Position numbers and translations under genes: made by a program. DNA of 64,000 bases, from positions 1,655,614 to 1,719,613 of the forward strand of contig JALIGW010000063.1 of NCBI GenBank assembly GCA_023053685.1. The letters are read 5' to 3'. Positions 1 through 40,310 of the stretch are shown here, in pieces (the stretch's first letter is position 1; every line of letters starts with the position of its first letter). The notes under the pieces are model-generated. The model saw only the letters and a list, made by a program, of their open reading frames with translations. It did no database searches and had not been told where the DNA came from. Source of the DNA: Diadophis punctatus similis. Its lineage: Eukaryota > Chordata > Lepidosauria > Squamata > Dipsadidae.

Positions 1-16922
<16,922 letters not shown>

Positions 16923-17580
16923 TATTCATGGGTCTGAATCAATCACCTTACTATTTCTAAACAGGTACAACAAATGATAAAAGAATTCAGAGCTCTGTCA
17001 CAATATGGAAATCCCAATGACTTTCCTAATTCAGGCATAGAGAAACTGAGTTTCATATGGAAAGGAGAGAAAGATACATTCAAGGCCACGGCCCCTGCCT
17101 CTCCTGAAAACTTTGCTACACATAGCATGACTGATGCATTTATTCTTTTCTGATGCAAGATCCCTTCCATGATGTTTTACATCAAAAGCAGTCACTGGGG
17201 CAGGAGCAGAAGATGGTGATAATTACAGTAAGACCTCCCTTTTCCTCTTGGGACACCAAAGTTCTTTGGGGCAACCAATACCAAGGGGTACCAGAAAAAA
17301 GACATGTTATTGAAAAATCACAGATATACCCCAGGAGGCAGTTCTATAGTAGTTTTGATATTTCCTGTCAAGACATGTTCATAAGGTAATCTAGAGAAAA
17401 ATAGTTCAACACCCAGGGAATTAACTTTTGTTGTCCGTCAACAAGGTCCCTTGTCTCCTGAAACTGCTGGCAAGTTCACCCAGCTATGCAGTTTGATCCC
17501 GCCCTCAGTTCGTGACCATTCTAGTGTTGCCTGTCCTCTAACATCAAGGAAGCCATCCATACACAGGAATCCTGGCTAAT

Positions 17581-18060
17581 GTTTATTTATTTTATTTATT
17601 TATTTGTCAAACATATATAGGATAGTAGTAGTAGTTTGTATAAACATAAGTAAAAAGTAACGATAAAAGAAGACAATTGGACAGTAGGACAGGGATGGTA
17701 GGCACAGTGGTGCGCTTATGCACGCCCCTTACAGACCTCTTAGAAACAAGGAGAGGTCAACTGTAGACAGTCTAAGGTTAAAGTTTTTGGGGTTTGGGGA
17801 AGAAACCACAGAGTCAGGTAGTGCATTCCAGGCATTGTTCACTCTGTTGCTGAAGTCGTATTTTCTGCAGTCGAGTTTGGAGCACTTTACATTTAGTTTG
17901 AATCTATTACGTGCTCGTGTATTGTTGCGGTTGAAGCTGAAGTAGTCATTAACAGGAAGGACATTTTGGTATATGATTTTATGAACTACATTTAGATCCG
18001 ATCGGAGGCGCCGTAGTTGTAAATTGTCTAATCCCAGTATTTCAAGTCTAGTAGATTAAG
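17581..18060 (-). pseudogene. LINE ORF2 C-terminal remnant (CR1/L3-like)
   Basis: Minus-strand translation reads LEILGLDNLQLRRLRSDL and VNNAWNALPDSVV, the C-terminal end typical of CR1-group reverse transcriptases, followed at the left by a 3' UTR and an AAATA-rich tail near 17581-17605. 5'-truncated; located upstream of gene A. Confidence 0.7.
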
Positions 18061-18299
18061 GTATTTTGTTGTGAGCGGAGGAGTGAGTAAGAGTAAGTAA
18101 GAGTATGTTAAGAGTAAGGCCTTGTTTTCTTATTTTCTTTTCCATTAGATCTCCATATATTGATCCTAAATTGGAGCTTATTTTAAAATTGCTCAGACCT
18201 TATTTTTAAATTGCTCAGACATTTCCCATCTATTCTCAAAATATCAAGATTGTAGTTCAATGGACAGAAGAGGGTGGAAACTGTATCTTGTTAGATGAC

Positions 18300-18640
18300 A
18301 CTTCAAAAATTCCATCTGAAGGCCTGGCCATCATCCTGGTCTTCTTTGCCTTACTGTTGTCCTTTAAAAGCTTTGTTTTAATCAAACTTATTAAATCTCT
18401 AAGAACTTCTATTGTCAAAGCCAACCTCTGGAACCTCTCCTACATCCCCCTGGTCTCCCTCATATAAGCTTTCTGTCCTCCTCCTTCTTCATTCACCAAC
18501 CAAGGTAAACCTCTTCCCTTTTATGATAGCATTCAGCACCTTCTTCTCAGTTGCCATGTCTTCTGTCTTGGACAAAACAATCACAGTGGTGCTGGTCTTC
18601 CTGGCCTCAGAACCAGGGAACAAGCTATGGAGACAGTTGG
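18300..18640 (+). pseudogene. V2R exon-6 relic, opposite orientation to the functional array
   Basis: The plus strand encodes GLAIILVFFALLL, then LIKSLRTSIVKANLWNLSYI, a stop (TAA at about 18466) and, after frame changes, FSVAMSSVLDKTITVVLVFLA. These align with TM1 to TM3 of V2R exon 6 in genes B and C. The downstream half of the exon is missing and no other exon is nearby. It is a decayed fragment of an inverted V2R copy, perhaps moved with flanking DNA. Confidence 0.82.
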
Positions 18641-18811
18641 GGGAAGGACTCTCTTGTGAACAGGAGATAGAACTTTCAGAAGTTCCATTTACACTATTCA
18701 GGTTTTCTGAAGGCACAGACAAACCTCCAAAGGCCTTCAATAACTCTCAGAAAGAGCGCTAGTGACCACAAAGGAATATAAAGCCTTCCCTCCTCCATCA
18801 TTCAGTCATAA

Positions 18812-18910
18812 TTGAAGAAGTTTCTTGGATGAGAAGCGAAATGTCTTCAAAGAAAAAACAAAGAATGCCCAGTTGCCTTTTGAAAAAGCACTTTTGGGAC
18901 AACCATAACC
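18812..18910 (+). mobile_element. Terminal repeat fragment of a Penelope-like element
   Basis: Opens TTGAAGAAGTTTCTTGGAT, then GAGAAGCGAAATGTC, and continues CAGTTGCCTTTTGAAAAAGC. The same block occurs at 25321 and, inverted, at 39620-39718. The assignment to Penelope-like elements rests on the hammerhead-like core and a Penelope coding remnant at 43165 in the same window. Confidence 0.5.
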
Positions 18911-18995
18911 TGATATCCATAGATATTCTTGGCTGTATCTTCCTAGCATCCAAAATGTTCTCAGCCTTTCTCATCCCTTCCTGCATGAATATGCA

Positions 18996-19990
18996 ACATT
19001 AGAATAACTTTATTGTCACCCTTTAAATGTACACTAATCGGCATACATTAAAATGAAATTTAATTGCATACAGCTGTCAAAGGTTGCCACCTCCAATATA
19101 CAATACATAAACATGACTAAATAAATAAATAAATAAATAATACATATACCCACATATATTATATGACACAGAGAAACAATACAGTCTAGTTCAGTGATGG
19201 CGAACCTATGGCACGCGTGCCACAGGTGGCACGCGGAGCCATATCTGCCGGCATGTGAACAGTTGCCCTAGCTCAGCTCCAACGTGCATGTGCGCGCCGG
19301 TCAGCTGATTTTTGGCTCGCACAGAGGCTCTGGGAGGACGTTTTCAGCCACCAGAAAGCCTCTGGAGCCTGGGGAGGGCAAAAAAATCGATCGACCGGGC
19401 CCACCAGAAGTCAGGAAATGGGGCAGTGGGGTAATGCATGGGGAACAGGGCAGCACGGGGGAGGGGGTCACGTGTGCATGCATGGGGGGGCGAGGCACAT
19501 GGGGGCATTTAATTATGGGTGTGGGCACACGTGTGCATGCGATAGCACACGCGTGCACGCTTTCAGCACCTGAGGGAAAAAAGGTTCGCCATCACTGGTC
19601 TAGTTCATATACATGTCCATATACATGTACATAGCAAAAAAAACTAATTTTGTGAGTTTACCAGACAGATGGCATAGGGGACAAAGCTGTTACAGAATCT
19701 GGTAGTCCTACTAGAAGTACCTCAAAACATCCTCCCAGAGGGGAGCAACAGAAACAGACCATGAAGTGGGTGAGTGGGGTCTCTAACAATGCTTTGAGCT
19801 CTAAGCACATAGCGCTTATAAGCAGTATCCTGAATAACAGGAAGCGAGCTTCCTATAATCTTCTTGGCTGTTCTTATCACTCTCTTTTTGAACCGTCTAT
19901 CTGAGGCACTGAGGCATTGAAGGCCCATGCCACAGTCCACACCATACCATGTTAATGAGGTGAGTTTTAGGGATAAAATTACTTCAATCT
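18996..19990 (-). pseudogene. LINE 3' remnant with nested hAT MITE
   Basis: The minus strand at 19722-19940 encodes FKKRVIRTAKKIIG and HPLHGLFLLLPSG, the C-terminal end of a CR1/Rex1-type reverse transcriptase. The 3' end is near 18996 (ATTAGAATAACTTTATTG). A MITE interrupts it at 19192-19597, and a TAAA repeat lies at about 19119-19140. Clade assignment is tentative. Confidence 0.6.
19192..19597. mobile_element. hAT-type MITE, CAGTGATGGCGAACC family
   Basis: The termini CAGTGATGGCGAACC and GGTTCGCCATCACTG are perfect inverted repeats. GTCTAGTT is duplicated exactly at 19184-19191 and 19598-19605. GC-rich interior with long CpG and CA stretches, non-coding. Confidence 0.9.
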
Positions 19991-19999
19991 CTTCCTAGG

Positions 20000-20589
20000 G
20001 GAAAGTCTTCAGGTTATTTTCTCTGGCCATCTTGTCCAGCCTTCCAATGAAAATTGATGTTTGAAATAAGAAAAAGGAAATGCTTTATCTACAAATTTTT
20101 AGAATATAAAAGGCCCTGCATATCAGTCAATTTTGTTTATTTTTACAGAAACTGACAAGGCTGTGGTATTATTACAAAGGACAGTCCTTTTGGAAGTTTG
20201 AAAAAAATAGCCTAAACGGCAGTTTTCTGAAGTAAAAGACTCACTTTTGCCTTTTATTTTGGTCATTTAATTTCAACCATACAAACTTGATTTGCACACA
20301 TGTGAAAAATATAGAAGATGAATTGTCTTTCTAAAAATAAATTTCTTGGTTTTATTAGAAATTGTGTTTTTGTAAAGTGTTTTCTTGGTTTTGCTCTTGA
20401 ATGTTCCTTTGCAAACTAATGTTGTAAACATTTTTTATCCTTATAAACCTCTTTCATATTTGTACCTTTTTCAGGATTGTCCTGTGTATGTTTTTCTTCT
20501 AAGCAAAAAGAGACAATATAGGTGTAATATCGATTCAAGGGAGATTTTTTTCCTTGATATAATCAAAGGTTTAGGAGTTTAAAGGTTTA
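20000..20589. other. Intergenic DNA, nothing recognised
   Basis: AT-rich sequence between a LINE remnant and an L1 fragment. No family, gene or strong repeat seen on either strand. Confidence 0.6.
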
Positions 20590-21028
20590 GGAGTTTAGAG
20601 AATGGATTTTGCTATGAAACACAAGACTTTTGACTTTGGAGGGACATGATTTACTGATAGGATGGCATGCATTCATATGGTATGGGAAAAGCAGAATACA
20701 CAGCTATTTCCAGAGACATTACATAAGGAATTCTTTCTATGTGATAAAAGACAAAAGAGAAACATTATTTGAAAATACCATATTGGCTGCCAATAATGGA
20801 AGCACTAATTCACCCAAACAGGTTTAATATGGGGAATATTGCAAGATACAAAGACATTTTAACTGAAAAGGGGGAGTTGAAAACTATAGAACTAGAGAAA
20901 CAAGGGATAAAAATAGATTGGTATATGAGAATGCAAATACAATCAAGATATGAAAAGGATATTAAAATAGAAGGTATTGACCTAGAAAAAATGGAATTAG
21001 TTGAAATACTCACAGGAACAGATGAAAG

Positions 21029-21432
21029 TGTCAGGCCGAAGCCAGATTGCTGGGAGATCTTGGCCTGCCACATTATGCTATATTCTTTTGGAATGTATCT
21101 TGCTGTGGGGAGTGGGAGGGGCAGTTACATGAAGTAGTCAAAATAGTCAAAATAAATTCCTTTTTAGAATTTCAAAGTCATCCTTTGTCCAGCACCTGCC
21201 CAGAAGAAGATGGGAGTGTACGGACCCGGTGGCAGAAGATTAGTCATCCATGTGATGAACTTGTGGGTGTGGGACATGGGGATGAACTTTAAACTGGAAA
21301 TAGAAACCCTGGGAAAACCAGATTCGGGTTTGAACAGAGGTGCCAACATGGCTCTTGGAATAAATTAGAACTTTGAGGAGACTTTTGCCTCAGACTCTGA
21401 TTTAAGCTTAGATGTTATTTGGAACCCTGACA
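21029..21432. mobile_element. Solo LTR nested in the L1 copy
   Basis: 404 bp bounded by TGTCAGG and CCTGACA, with flanking GAAAG (21024-21028) and GAACG (21433-21437), a 5-bp target duplication with one mismatch. The L1 frame resumes on the other side. No internal coding region. Superfamily not determined. Confidence 0.75.
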
Positions 21433-21614
21433 GAACGACTAATTAAAAATTGTTTAACTATCTGCTGTATATCAAATTAGAGCAGGAACAAGTGAAAGAA
21501 ACAATGATAAAATGGGCAAGGAACTTTGGATATATGATAGAATTGGACAAATGGCAGCAGCTGTGGGAAAGAAATTATAAATTGACAATGGCAACAGCAT
21601 ATAAAGAAAATATT

Positions 21615-21863
21615 TTATTTATTTATTTATTTTGTGAGATTTATATACCGCCTCACAGTGCAAGCACTCTCTAAGCAGTTTACAACAGTATGCAATGTAT
21701 ATTTATATTGCCCCCAACAATCTGGGTCCTCATTTTACCTACCTCAGAAGGATGGAAGGCTGAGTCAACCTTGAGCCAGTGAGATTTGAACCGCTGACCT
21801 GCGGATCACAGTCAGCTAAAGTGACCTGCAGTACTGCCTCTAACCTCTGCGCCATCTCGGCTC
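21615..21863 (-). mobile_element. tRNA-derived squamate SINE nested in the L1 copy
   Basis: AATA-tailed subfamily (tail at left), head at right ending CGCCATCTCGGCTC. It interrupts the L1 ORF2 remnant. Confidence 0.82.
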
Positions 21864-22595
21864 TATATAAAATATGTATAAAATGTTCTATAGATGGCAC
21901 ATGTCACCAGAAAGGATAGCTAAAATGTTTAAAGATAAATCTATGAAATGTTGGAAATGTCACCAAATACCTGGTTTTTTTATCATATGTGGTGGACATG
22001 TGCGGATGCTAAAGCATATTGGAGTTTAATTCAAATGTGGATAGAAAAGATCTTGAAACAATGTATAGAGTTGAAACCAGAGATATTCCTGTTGGGTATT
22101 TTACCAGAGAAATATAACAAAGAAAATATGTATTTAATTATTCATATAATTACAGCAGCTAGGATTGTATTTGCACAAAATTGGAAAGCAACAAAATCCC
22201 CCTCCGAAGGTGAGGTAATTAAGAAAATATTGGACTGTGCAGAGATGAATAGACTAACAATGATAATTAAAGAAAAGGAGGATTCAGAATATTATAATAT
22301 TTGGGGGGGATTTTATGATTGGATGGAAAATGAATATGGATAGAAGATAAGTTACACCAATTAAAATGGGAGGAAAATGGAAAGTTAAAGATGTGAGACC
22401 CAGGTGACAAAATTATGTAGTTAAGGAGGCAGCGTTATAGTAGTATAAAAACATACCTAGAATGATTAATATATATAGAAGTATTGACATAGAAAAGACA
22501 TAAGATTTATAGTAGTACTGTAGGTTAAGGGAAGCTAGAGTGACGAGTTACTTTGTTAACCACAAAATTGATTTTCAATGGATATACTCAGGGAA

Positions 22596-22830
22596 GGAAT
22601 AAGAGGGAAGAAGAGGAAGTAGAGGAGAGGAGGAGAGAAGGAAGAGTGTAGGTAGGAGAAGAGAAGGAGGTTAGAAGGAAGGAGAAGGAGAGAAGGAGAA
22701 GAGAGAGGTGAGGAGAGGTCGAGGAGGAGAAAGTTAGAGGAAGGGGAAGAGGGAAGTAGGGAGAAGGGAGAGAAGGAGAAAGAAGGTAGAGAAAAGGGAG
22801 GTAGATAAGAGAGAGGGGAGTGACAGGATG
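22596..22830 (+). repeat. Polypurine (GGA/GAA) tract in L1 3' UTR
   Basis: About 235 nt almost purely of A and G, e.g. GGAAGAAGAGGAAGTAGAGG. G-rich polypurine tracts are a known mark of L1 3' UTRs. Confidence 0.8.
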
Positions 22831-23008
22831 TGATATGGGGAAACTGATGAGCAACCTGGTAATGATATGTGTAAGATTATTATGTTTGTTTATTGTTTAT
22901 TGGATAATAATATATAATTTATGTTAATACCTGATAAGATATTATAGTATATGTATTGATGTTTATGTGCAGTGTGGAAAAAAAATTAAAAACTTTTGCA
23001 AAAAAAAT

Positions 23009-23176
23009 GGTACCTATTTATCTATTTGCATTTGCATGCTTTCGAACTGCTAGGTGGGCAGGAGCAGGGGCAAGTAACCAGAACTTACCCTGTTGCACAG
23101 TATTCAGGTCTCAAATCTGGGCTGGCCACTTTCTAACTGATCACTTCAGTGTCTTTAACCACTGAGCCATCATGCT
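23009..23176 (-). mobile_element. Squamate SINE (GGCTCAGTGG family), truncated
   Basis: Minus-strand head GATGGCTCAGTGGTTAAAGA, then CACCTAGCAGTTCGAAAGCA and AGATAAATAGGTACCA at the end. Same family as 34642-34990, ending before the second half. Confidence 0.72.
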
Positions 23177-23183
23177 CCTAGAA

Positions 23184-23888
23184 CAGCGGTTCCCAACCTT
23201 CCTAATGCTGCAACCCGTGCCCTGCCCCCGCACCCCCACCGCAACCCACCCCGACGCCATTTGGGTTCTTTTACTCTGCACATGCGCAAAGCATTCTGTG
23301 CATGTGCAGAGGGTAAATGAACCCAAATGGTGGCATCTGGGCGAAGTCTCCAGATCCGGGCGAGGTCTCCGCTCGCTTCGCGTGTTGTCTCTAGGAGCTT
23401 TTCAAGCCCCATCGCAAAAGGCATGTGTGACTTTGGTGGGGCCAGGACAGGCGGCTGCCCGGAGAGAGCCATCCCTTTGCAGAGTCTCTCCCGTCTACCT
23501 GTAGCGTTCGGGGCGAAGGGAATGGCTTTCTCCGGGCAGCCGCCTGTCACGGCCCCGCCAAAGTCGTGCACGTCTTTCGCGACAGGGCTCGAAAAGCTCC
23601 TAGAGGCAACATGCGAAGCAAGTGGAGACCTCACCTGGATCTGGAGACTTCACCCGGACGCCACCATTTGGGTTCTTTTACCCTCTGCGCATGAGCAGAA
23701 CACTTTGCGCATGCGCAGAGGGTAGAAGAACCCAAATGGTGGTGGCGGTGTGGGGCGCGGGGACGGGCTGTGGGGCGCATATCACCAGGCTTGTGGCAGT
23801 GGGGGGGAGCTGTGAATGCCGGGGCGACCCCTGGGAAATGGTCATTCAACCCCCAAAGGTGTCGCGACCCCCAGGTTGGGAACCGTTG
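23184..23888. mobile_element. Large foldback hAT-type MITE
   Basis: The termini CAGCGGTTCCCAACCT and AGGTTGGGAACCGTTG are inverted, flanked by TCCTAGAA (23176-23183) and TCCTAGAG (23889-23896). The interior folds on itself around about 23490. Near both ends sits a smaller hairpin with CTCTGC-CATGCGCA and CCCAAATGG arms, so the element is a palindrome of palindromes. Open frames across it are by-products of GC content. Confidence 0.85.
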
Positions 23889-24307
23889 TCCTAGAGTATC
23901 ATTACACCTTCCTTTTATTGAGTTTTTGAAGTAAAGAATCAAGACTTACAAATTAAGTTTGGATCAGGTCCTCTGGAATGCATCACTGTTGTGTCATCCT
24001 AAGTTAAGGGAAGGTCTTTAAAGGTGGAGAGTTTTTAACCTGACTTTGGGAGGCAGCTCAGACAGAACTTGAACTACATACCACCATGGTTCAGGTTGAC
24101 AGATGGTACAAGGCGGAACAATAAAAGGATTGTGAAGATGATTCCAGCAGGAATTTTTCACTTTTTTTTTGAGGCAATTTCCATCACCAAAGCCGAGCCT
24201 GGGATTTCCCACCCCACAGCAATGAGGCAATTCCTGGCAAGGGAATCCATCCTGTCCTGTATATCCACCATCTCATGGTCGCCCAGAACTTTACAGCTCA
24301 CATATTA

Positions 24308-24515
24308 GCGATAACAATAGCACTTAAATCCGCTCCATGGTGCATTACAGCACTCTCTAAATGGTTAACAATGTCAGCATATTGCCCAACAATCAGGGTC
24401 CTCATCTTACTGACCTCAGAAGGATGGAAGGCTGAATCAACCTACAGCCCATTCTGATTGATCGCCAGGCTGTGGGCAGAGTGAACTTGTAGTACTGCAT
24501 TCTACCTGGTGCACC
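24308..24515 (-). mobile_element. tRNA-derived squamate SINE, diverged
   Basis: Tail CGATAACAATAGCACTT on the left and a degraded head on the right, recognisable by AAGGATGGAAGGCTGA. Older than the other copies. Confidence 0.7.
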
Positions 24516-24625
24516 AACAGGACTCACATATGGTCACTCTAACATTGAGGGATGGGAGCAAGGACTGTGAATTGGGATAGAAGAAAGCAATTTGGATACT
24601 TAACCATGTGGGGCTTCTTTCAGAA

Positions 24626-24673
24626 CAGGGGTGGGTTCTAACTTACCTCTTTGGTTCTCTTCCTCCTGCACCA
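24626..24673. mobile_element. hAT MITE end fragment
   Basis: CAGGGGTGGGTTCTAACTTA matches the left terminus of the family at 3107 and 24836. The other end is absent. Confidence 0.55.
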
Positions 24674-24784
24674 CGTGGCCACTACTTTGGTGTTACTTGC
24701 CCTCTCGTTGCTAAATAAGAGCTGCTTCCTTAGACAAGGCCAAGGAGATGTTTCCATGATAAGAAGCATAAATTTGACTAATGC

Positions 24785-24787
<3 letters not shown>

Positions 24788-24835
<48 letters not shown>
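24788..24835. repeat. CA dinucleotide microsatellite
   Basis: About 22 CA units. The last eight bases also serve as the left target duplication of the MITE at 24836. Confidence 0.95.
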
Positions 24836-24836
<1 letters not shown>

Positions 24837-25146
24837 AGAGGTGGGTTCCTGCCCGTACGCTCTTACCTGTTGGTTGCCGCAGAACTGAAGAAGCCGATGG
24901 CGTTCGTGGTGCGGGGCTTCCCCGCCCACTTTTCCCCGCCCACCTGGATGCCGCCATTTGTGTTCTTTTGCCCTCTGCGCAAGCAGAATGCTTTGCGCAT
25001 GTGCAGAGGGCAAAAGAACGCAAATGGCGGCTTCTAGGTGGGTGGGGGAAAGCAGGCGGGGGAAGCCCCACTCCGCGAATGCCACCGGCTTCTTCGGTTC
25101 TGCGGCAACCAACAGGTAAGAGTGTACTGGCAGGAACCCTCCTCTG
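24836..25146. mobile_element. Foldback hAT-type MITE inserted in a CA repeat
   Basis: The ends CAGAGGTGGGTTCCTGCC and GGCAGGAACCCTCCTCTG are inverted; flanks ACACACAC (24828-24835) and ACACAAAC (25147-25154). The whole element is a near-palindrome: TCTTACCTGTTGGTTGCCGC pairs with GCGGCAACCAACAGGTAAGA. Confidence 0.85.
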
Positions 25147-25320
25147 ACACAAACCCTTGAGAACAATTCAGGACCATTTAAAGGAGAATGTTCATTATGG
25201 ATCATTTGAAAAGGAATTCCATTTGACAGAGAATTTGGGGGAATTGGAGCCTTTGGTATCCTTTGGAGAACTTTTGACTGGAGGGAAGGGAAATCCTCCA
25301 TAAGTTGTTTTATGTCAGAC

Positions 25321-25442
25321 CTGAAGAAGTTTCTTGGATGAGAAGCAAAATGTTTTCAAAGAAAAAAAAACAAGAAAGTCCAATTGCGTTTTGGAAAAGC
25401 ACCCTTCGGACAACCATGACCTGGATGATTGATAATCTCCAT
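25321..25442 (+). mobile_element. Terminal repeat fragment of a Penelope-like element
   Basis: CTGAAGAAGTTTCTTGGATG then AGAAGCAAAATG, followed by CAACCATGACCTGGATGAT. Same block as 18812 and 39620. The GAAA of the hammerhead-like core is mutated to AAAA. Confidence 0.5.
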
Positions 25443-25705
25443 AGATATGTATGTGTATGTGTGTGTGTAGACAGAGAAGAGAGATAAATGGTGATGTTCT
25501 CCTTTTTGCTGCTCATTGTGAAGAAAATATTTCAAATATTAGCTGTAGAATACTTGCAACACTTTGATTGAGATGCACAGAAGCGAAAGAGCTCATATTT
25601 CTTCCACATAGCTTCAAGACAAAAGTAGATTCAAATGCAAGCAGTTGCAACTTTAACATGAAAAGTCAAACATTTAAAATAAAAAGACATTGATATTATT
25701 ATAAC

Positions 25706-26371
25706 TAGAGGTAGTCCTCGATTTACGACCCCAATTGAGCCCAAAACTTATGTTGCTAAGTGATACATTTGTTAAGTGAGTTTTGCCCCATTTTACGACC
25801 TTTCTTACCACAGTTGTTAAGTGAATTACTGCAGTTGATAAGTTAGTAACCTGGTTGTTAAGCAAATCTGGTTTCCCCATTGACTTTTCTTATCAGAAGG
25901 TTGCAAAAGGTGATCGTATGACCTTGGGACCAGTGGTGGGTTGCTACTGGTTCGGACCAGTTCGCGTGAGCCGATGGCGAAAATTTGGCCCCATTCCCCA
26001 AACGGGTAGTGATGGCTTGCTTGCCACGCCCCCGAACTGGATCCCTGGTTGCCACTGCTTGAAAGCAGCTGGCAACGAACCCTCTGCACATGTGCAAAGG
26101 CTTCTGCACATGCTCTAAGAGTCAGTATTCGGATGTAACGACGCGACGCACTTCCGAACCGGTAGGGAAGGTAAGAGAAACCCACCCCTGCTTGGGACAC
26201 AGCAAAGGTCATAAGTATGAATCAGTTGGCAAGCATCTGAATTGTGATCACATGATCATGGGGATGCTTCAAAGGTTGTAACTGTGAAAAATGGTCATAA
26301 GTCACTTTTTTCAGTGCCACTGTAACTTTGAATGGTCACTAAATGAACTGTTGTAAATCAAGGACTACCTG
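25706..26371. mobile_element. Non-autonomous DNA transposon interrupted by a hAT MITE
   Basis: The left end GAGGTAGTCCTCGATTTACG and the right end AAATCAAGGACTACCTG are inverted termini, with no coding region. The MITE at 25931-26190 splits it. A stray copy of the right terminus is at 52258-52286. Superfamily not settled because no clear target duplication is seen. Confidence 0.65.
25931..26190. mobile_element. hAT-type MITE with exact target duplication
   Basis: Ends CAGTGGTGGGTTGCTAC and AAACCCACCCCTG; CTTGGGAC repeated at 25923-25930 and 26191-26198. It is younger than the element it interrupts. Confidence 0.87.
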
Positions 26372-26678
26372 GATTATTTTCAACTTCAGCTTTCTCCTTA
26401 TGTATATATTCCTTTAAGAATACATCACCATTGTATACTCTTCCTAAGAAATACATGCCCTTCTTTGACTGCATGGCAATTTCAATTATTAATTTATTTA
26501 TTTCACTATTTGATGATTATCCTGGTTTTTAATTCTATGAGTCTTGCATGCTTCACATTTTCATATCCTTCAGGTTTAAATAACCTTAATAATTGTCAAA
26601 AAGATTCAAAAGATGGTTACAAACCGAATAATAACTGCAATGAATTAAATGTTATGAGCCTAAGAAACAATTTCATAG
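26372..26678 (-). promoter_or_regulatory. Gene B 3' flank with candidate poly(A) signal
   Basis: On the minus strand overlapping AATAAATAAA lies at 26493-26502, about 180 nt beyond the stop. The same sequence lies at 41657-41666 beyond the gene C stop, in a similar flank (CAATTTCAATTATTAATTTA). Its role as cleavage signal is inferred. Confidence 0.5.
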
Positions 26679-39212
<12,534 letters not shown>

Positions 39213-39480
39213 AATTGATAGGGCTGAATCCATCCCCTTCCCATTTCTAAACAAGAACAATAGAAGAGTTGCATTCAAATCCATCTCACAAGGTGGAAAT
39301 GCCAGTGGCCTTCCTGATTCAGACAGAGAGAAACTGAGCTTCATCTGGAAAGGAGAAACAGACACATTCAAGAGCACCCTTCTCCCAAAACTTGTCCCAC
39401 AGAGAGTATAAGTTTATTCATACACTCTTTTGTGATGTAACATCCTTTGCGCCTTGCTTCAATCTGATGTTTACATCAAA
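39213..39480 (-). promoter_or_regulatory. Gene B 5' flank with inverted repeat and TATA-like box
   Basis: TGATGTTTACATCA at 39465-39478 (TGATGT/ACATCA arms, GTAAACA forkhead-like core on the minus strand). TGAATAAAC lies at 39412-39420 in the direction of transcription. Same order as in A and C. Confidence 0.5.
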
Positions 39481-39619
39481 GGCAGTCACTGGAGAAGTGA
39501 CAGAAGAGTTTTGAAAAATCAGGATGGTGATAATTACAGTGAGAATTTCTCCTCTAGGGATCCTGAGTTCTTTTAGGGCCCTATGTGGAGAGGTCTATGG
39601 AGGTTCTCAATCCTTCAAG

Positions 39620-39718
39620 TTCACAGTTGTCCCAAAGGTGCTTTTTTTTTATAAAGGCAACTTGACTTTCTGATTTTTCTTTAAGACATTTCGCTTCTCA
39701 TCCAAGAAGCTTCTTCAG
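39620..39718 (-). mobile_element. Terminal repeat fragment of a Penelope-like element with hammerhead-like core
   Basis: Minus strand: CTGAAGAAGCTTCTTGGATG then AGAAGCGAAATGTC (39685-39718), followed by the block shared with 18812 and 25321. CUGANGA and GAAA boxes are both intact here. Confidence 0.5.
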
Positions 39719-40067
39719 TGGCAGCGTAGGATTTTGTGGGATGTAGAGTCATTACTGTATTTATTTATGAACTAATAGCCTAGTGGGCCTCACTAGATCT
39801 TGATGTCCTGTGCCTAAACACACCTTTGCACCCAATCATTTCACTTGCTTCTGTTCTCAATCCCTTGTATGCATCAATTTACATAATATAAAAAGTAGGG
39901 AATCCTCCCTATTCTTTAGGCCCATCCTTTTGCCCTGAACATCAATAAGAAAAGAAAATGTGCTTCAACAGAAAGGTGTCCTGGTCTCTGGTTCAAATGT
40001 ATTTTTTAGAAAATCCAGGCACACGTAACCATAGCATCCATACACACTCATATGCTTTCCCTTTATG

Positions 40068-40200
40068 AAGGATATCCAACACTACAGAAGACCATAATGC
40101 TGAAGGTGATCAGCTTAGCTTCGTTGAAGGCTCCTGGTAGATTCCTGGCCAGGAAGGCCATTGTGAAGCAAATGACAGCCAGGAAGGTCTCTCGGCTCCT
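40068..40200 (-). pseudogene. V2R exon-6 fragment
   Basis: About 130 bp similar to 26860-26990 of gene B: CAGAAGACCATAATGCTGAA, GGTGATCAGCTTAGCTTCG. The minus strand encodes the TM5 to TM6 region ([13 protein letters not shown]). Both sides are lost; the right side is abutted by a MITE end at 40220. A remnant of an additional V2R copy between B and C. Confidence 0.8.
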
Positions 40201-40219
40201 AACATAAAGACAACAAAAT

Positions 40220-40310
40220 CAGGGGTGGGTTCCCACTTACCTCGCTGCCGGTTCGCTTCCTCCCACGCCGCATGGCCACGCCATGTGTGTGCGCATACAT
40301 ACGTGTATAT
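40220..40310. mobile_element. hAT MITE left end
   Basis: CAGGGGTGGGTTCCCACTTA matches the family terminus. The right end is not found. Confidence 0.55.

Larger units (their letters stand above)
20590..23008 (+). mobile_element. L1 LINE 3' half, interrupted by a solo LTR and a SINE
   Basis: Coding pieces at 20600-21028 (WHAFIWYGKSRIHSYF), 21440-21612 (KETMIKWARNFGYMIELDKW) and 21900-22341 (FFYHMWWTCADAKAYWSLI ... FYDWMENEYG) are consecutive parts of an L1 ORF2 C-terminus, homologous to 50950-52058. A G/A-rich 3' UTR tract runs from 22596 to 22830 and an A-rich end is at 22976-23008. It is 5'-truncated. Confidence 0.82.

Noticed and set aside
23170..23725. Frames of 110-154 codons on both strands
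   Set aside because: They lie inside a foldback MITE and mirror each other.
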